Shown here: positions 63,867-64,000 of the stretch, piece by piece | Position numbering within the stretch: the stretch's first letter is position 1 | Layout of the letters: each line of letters starts with the position of its first letter | NCBI GenBank assembly: GCA_019925105.1 | Contig: JAHGAU010000004.1 | Coordinates: forward strand, 1,364,001 to 1,428,000 | From: Niebla homalea | Lineage: Eukaryota; Ascomycota; Lecanoromycetes; Lecanorales; Ramalinaceae | Reading direction: 5' to 3' | DNA length: 64,000 nucleotides | Notes under the pieces: generated by a model | Databases searched by the model: none | Told to the model about the DNA's origin: nothing | What the model saw: the letters and a program-made list of their open reading frames with translations, nothing else | Translations under genes and position numbers: made by a program

Positions 63867-64000
63867 GAATATGGAAAAAAAGATGGCGACGAATAAAGTG
63901 ACTTTAGAGGTTTAAAACGATACGTATACGCATAGCTCTCGTAATAATAAAGAAAGTGCATTAAGTACGATAAATAGAAGTAACGTAATAGTTAAGAATA
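63867..64000 (+). mobile_element. LINE F (subfamily I), 5' end, runs off window
   Basis: The start of another plus-strand LINE lies inside LINE E. A 16-nt leader (gaatatggaaaaaaag) precedes the ATG at 63883. The ORF1 start matches E and C closely (gatggcgacgaataaagtg...). The preceding ttttaaatataaaaat (63851-63866) belongs to LINE E and may contain the target duplication, whose partner would be outside the window. Confidence 0.8.

Noticed and set aside
1..64000. Mitochondrial or bacterial AT-rich genome
   Set aside because: CpG is retained while CpA/TpG is removed, LINEs and chromodomain Ty3/gypsy elements are present, and no organellar or bacterial genes appear; this fits RIP in a fungal nucleus.

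Overview
The window looks like an AT-rich block from the nuclear genome of a filamentous ascomycete (Pezizomycotina) that has, or had, repeat-induced point mutation (RIP). CpA and TpG are almost absent over tens of kilobases and TpA is very abundant, while CpG survives. Every recognisable coding frame is broken by TAA/TAG stops of the kind RIP makes from CAA/CAG/TGG. I see no intact host gene, tRNA, rRNA or CRISPR array. The species cannot be named from this sequence.

The content is a nested stack of retroelements whose insertion order can be read from target-site duplications (TSDs). The oldest layer I can follow is a minus-strand Ty3/gypsy element (H). Its pieces lie at about 29.85-32.17, 41.59-43.09, 49.56-50.09 and from 51.73 kb. 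Into H went: LINE A (minus; pieces 1-2648, 8440-9543 and 28.71-29.85 kb); LINE D (32167-41593), which itself carries composite retroelement G (35126-38747, plus strand); a chromodomain Ty3/gypsy element (43094-49558, plus); and a small non-autonomous LTR element (50090-51733). LINE A was split by LINE B (2649-8426) and by a 13.3-kb minus-strand Ty3/gypsy element I (9544-28700), which was split in turn by LINE C (12750-18576).

The LINEs are about 5.8 kb. Each has an ORF1 with a zinc-knuckle remnant, and an ORF2 with APE-type endonuclease, reverse transcriptase and a C-terminal Cys/His motif, and ends in an (ATCA)n tail, which fits the Tad1 clade. Two subfamilies are present: I (A, C, E, F and the 3' part of G) and II (B, D). 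TSDs are 11-13 bp for LINEs and 5 bp for LTR elements.

From about 52.1 to 60.95 kb the sequence is RIP-degraded and I do not recognise it. It holds a hairpin microsatellite, an Asn/Gly-rich reading frame and a run of three in-frame 38-codon repeats. From 60967 onward a plus-strand LINE E begins; it is interrupted at about 63866 by another plus-strand LINE, F, that runs off the window.

The two most interesting observations are these. First, in all three LTR elements the outer edges of the LTR pair are spared from RIP while the identical inner edges are mutated. Second, G is a LINE chimera that begins with a 22-bp minisatellite and carries about 1.6 kb of non-LINE sequence fused in frame with a LINE 3' half.
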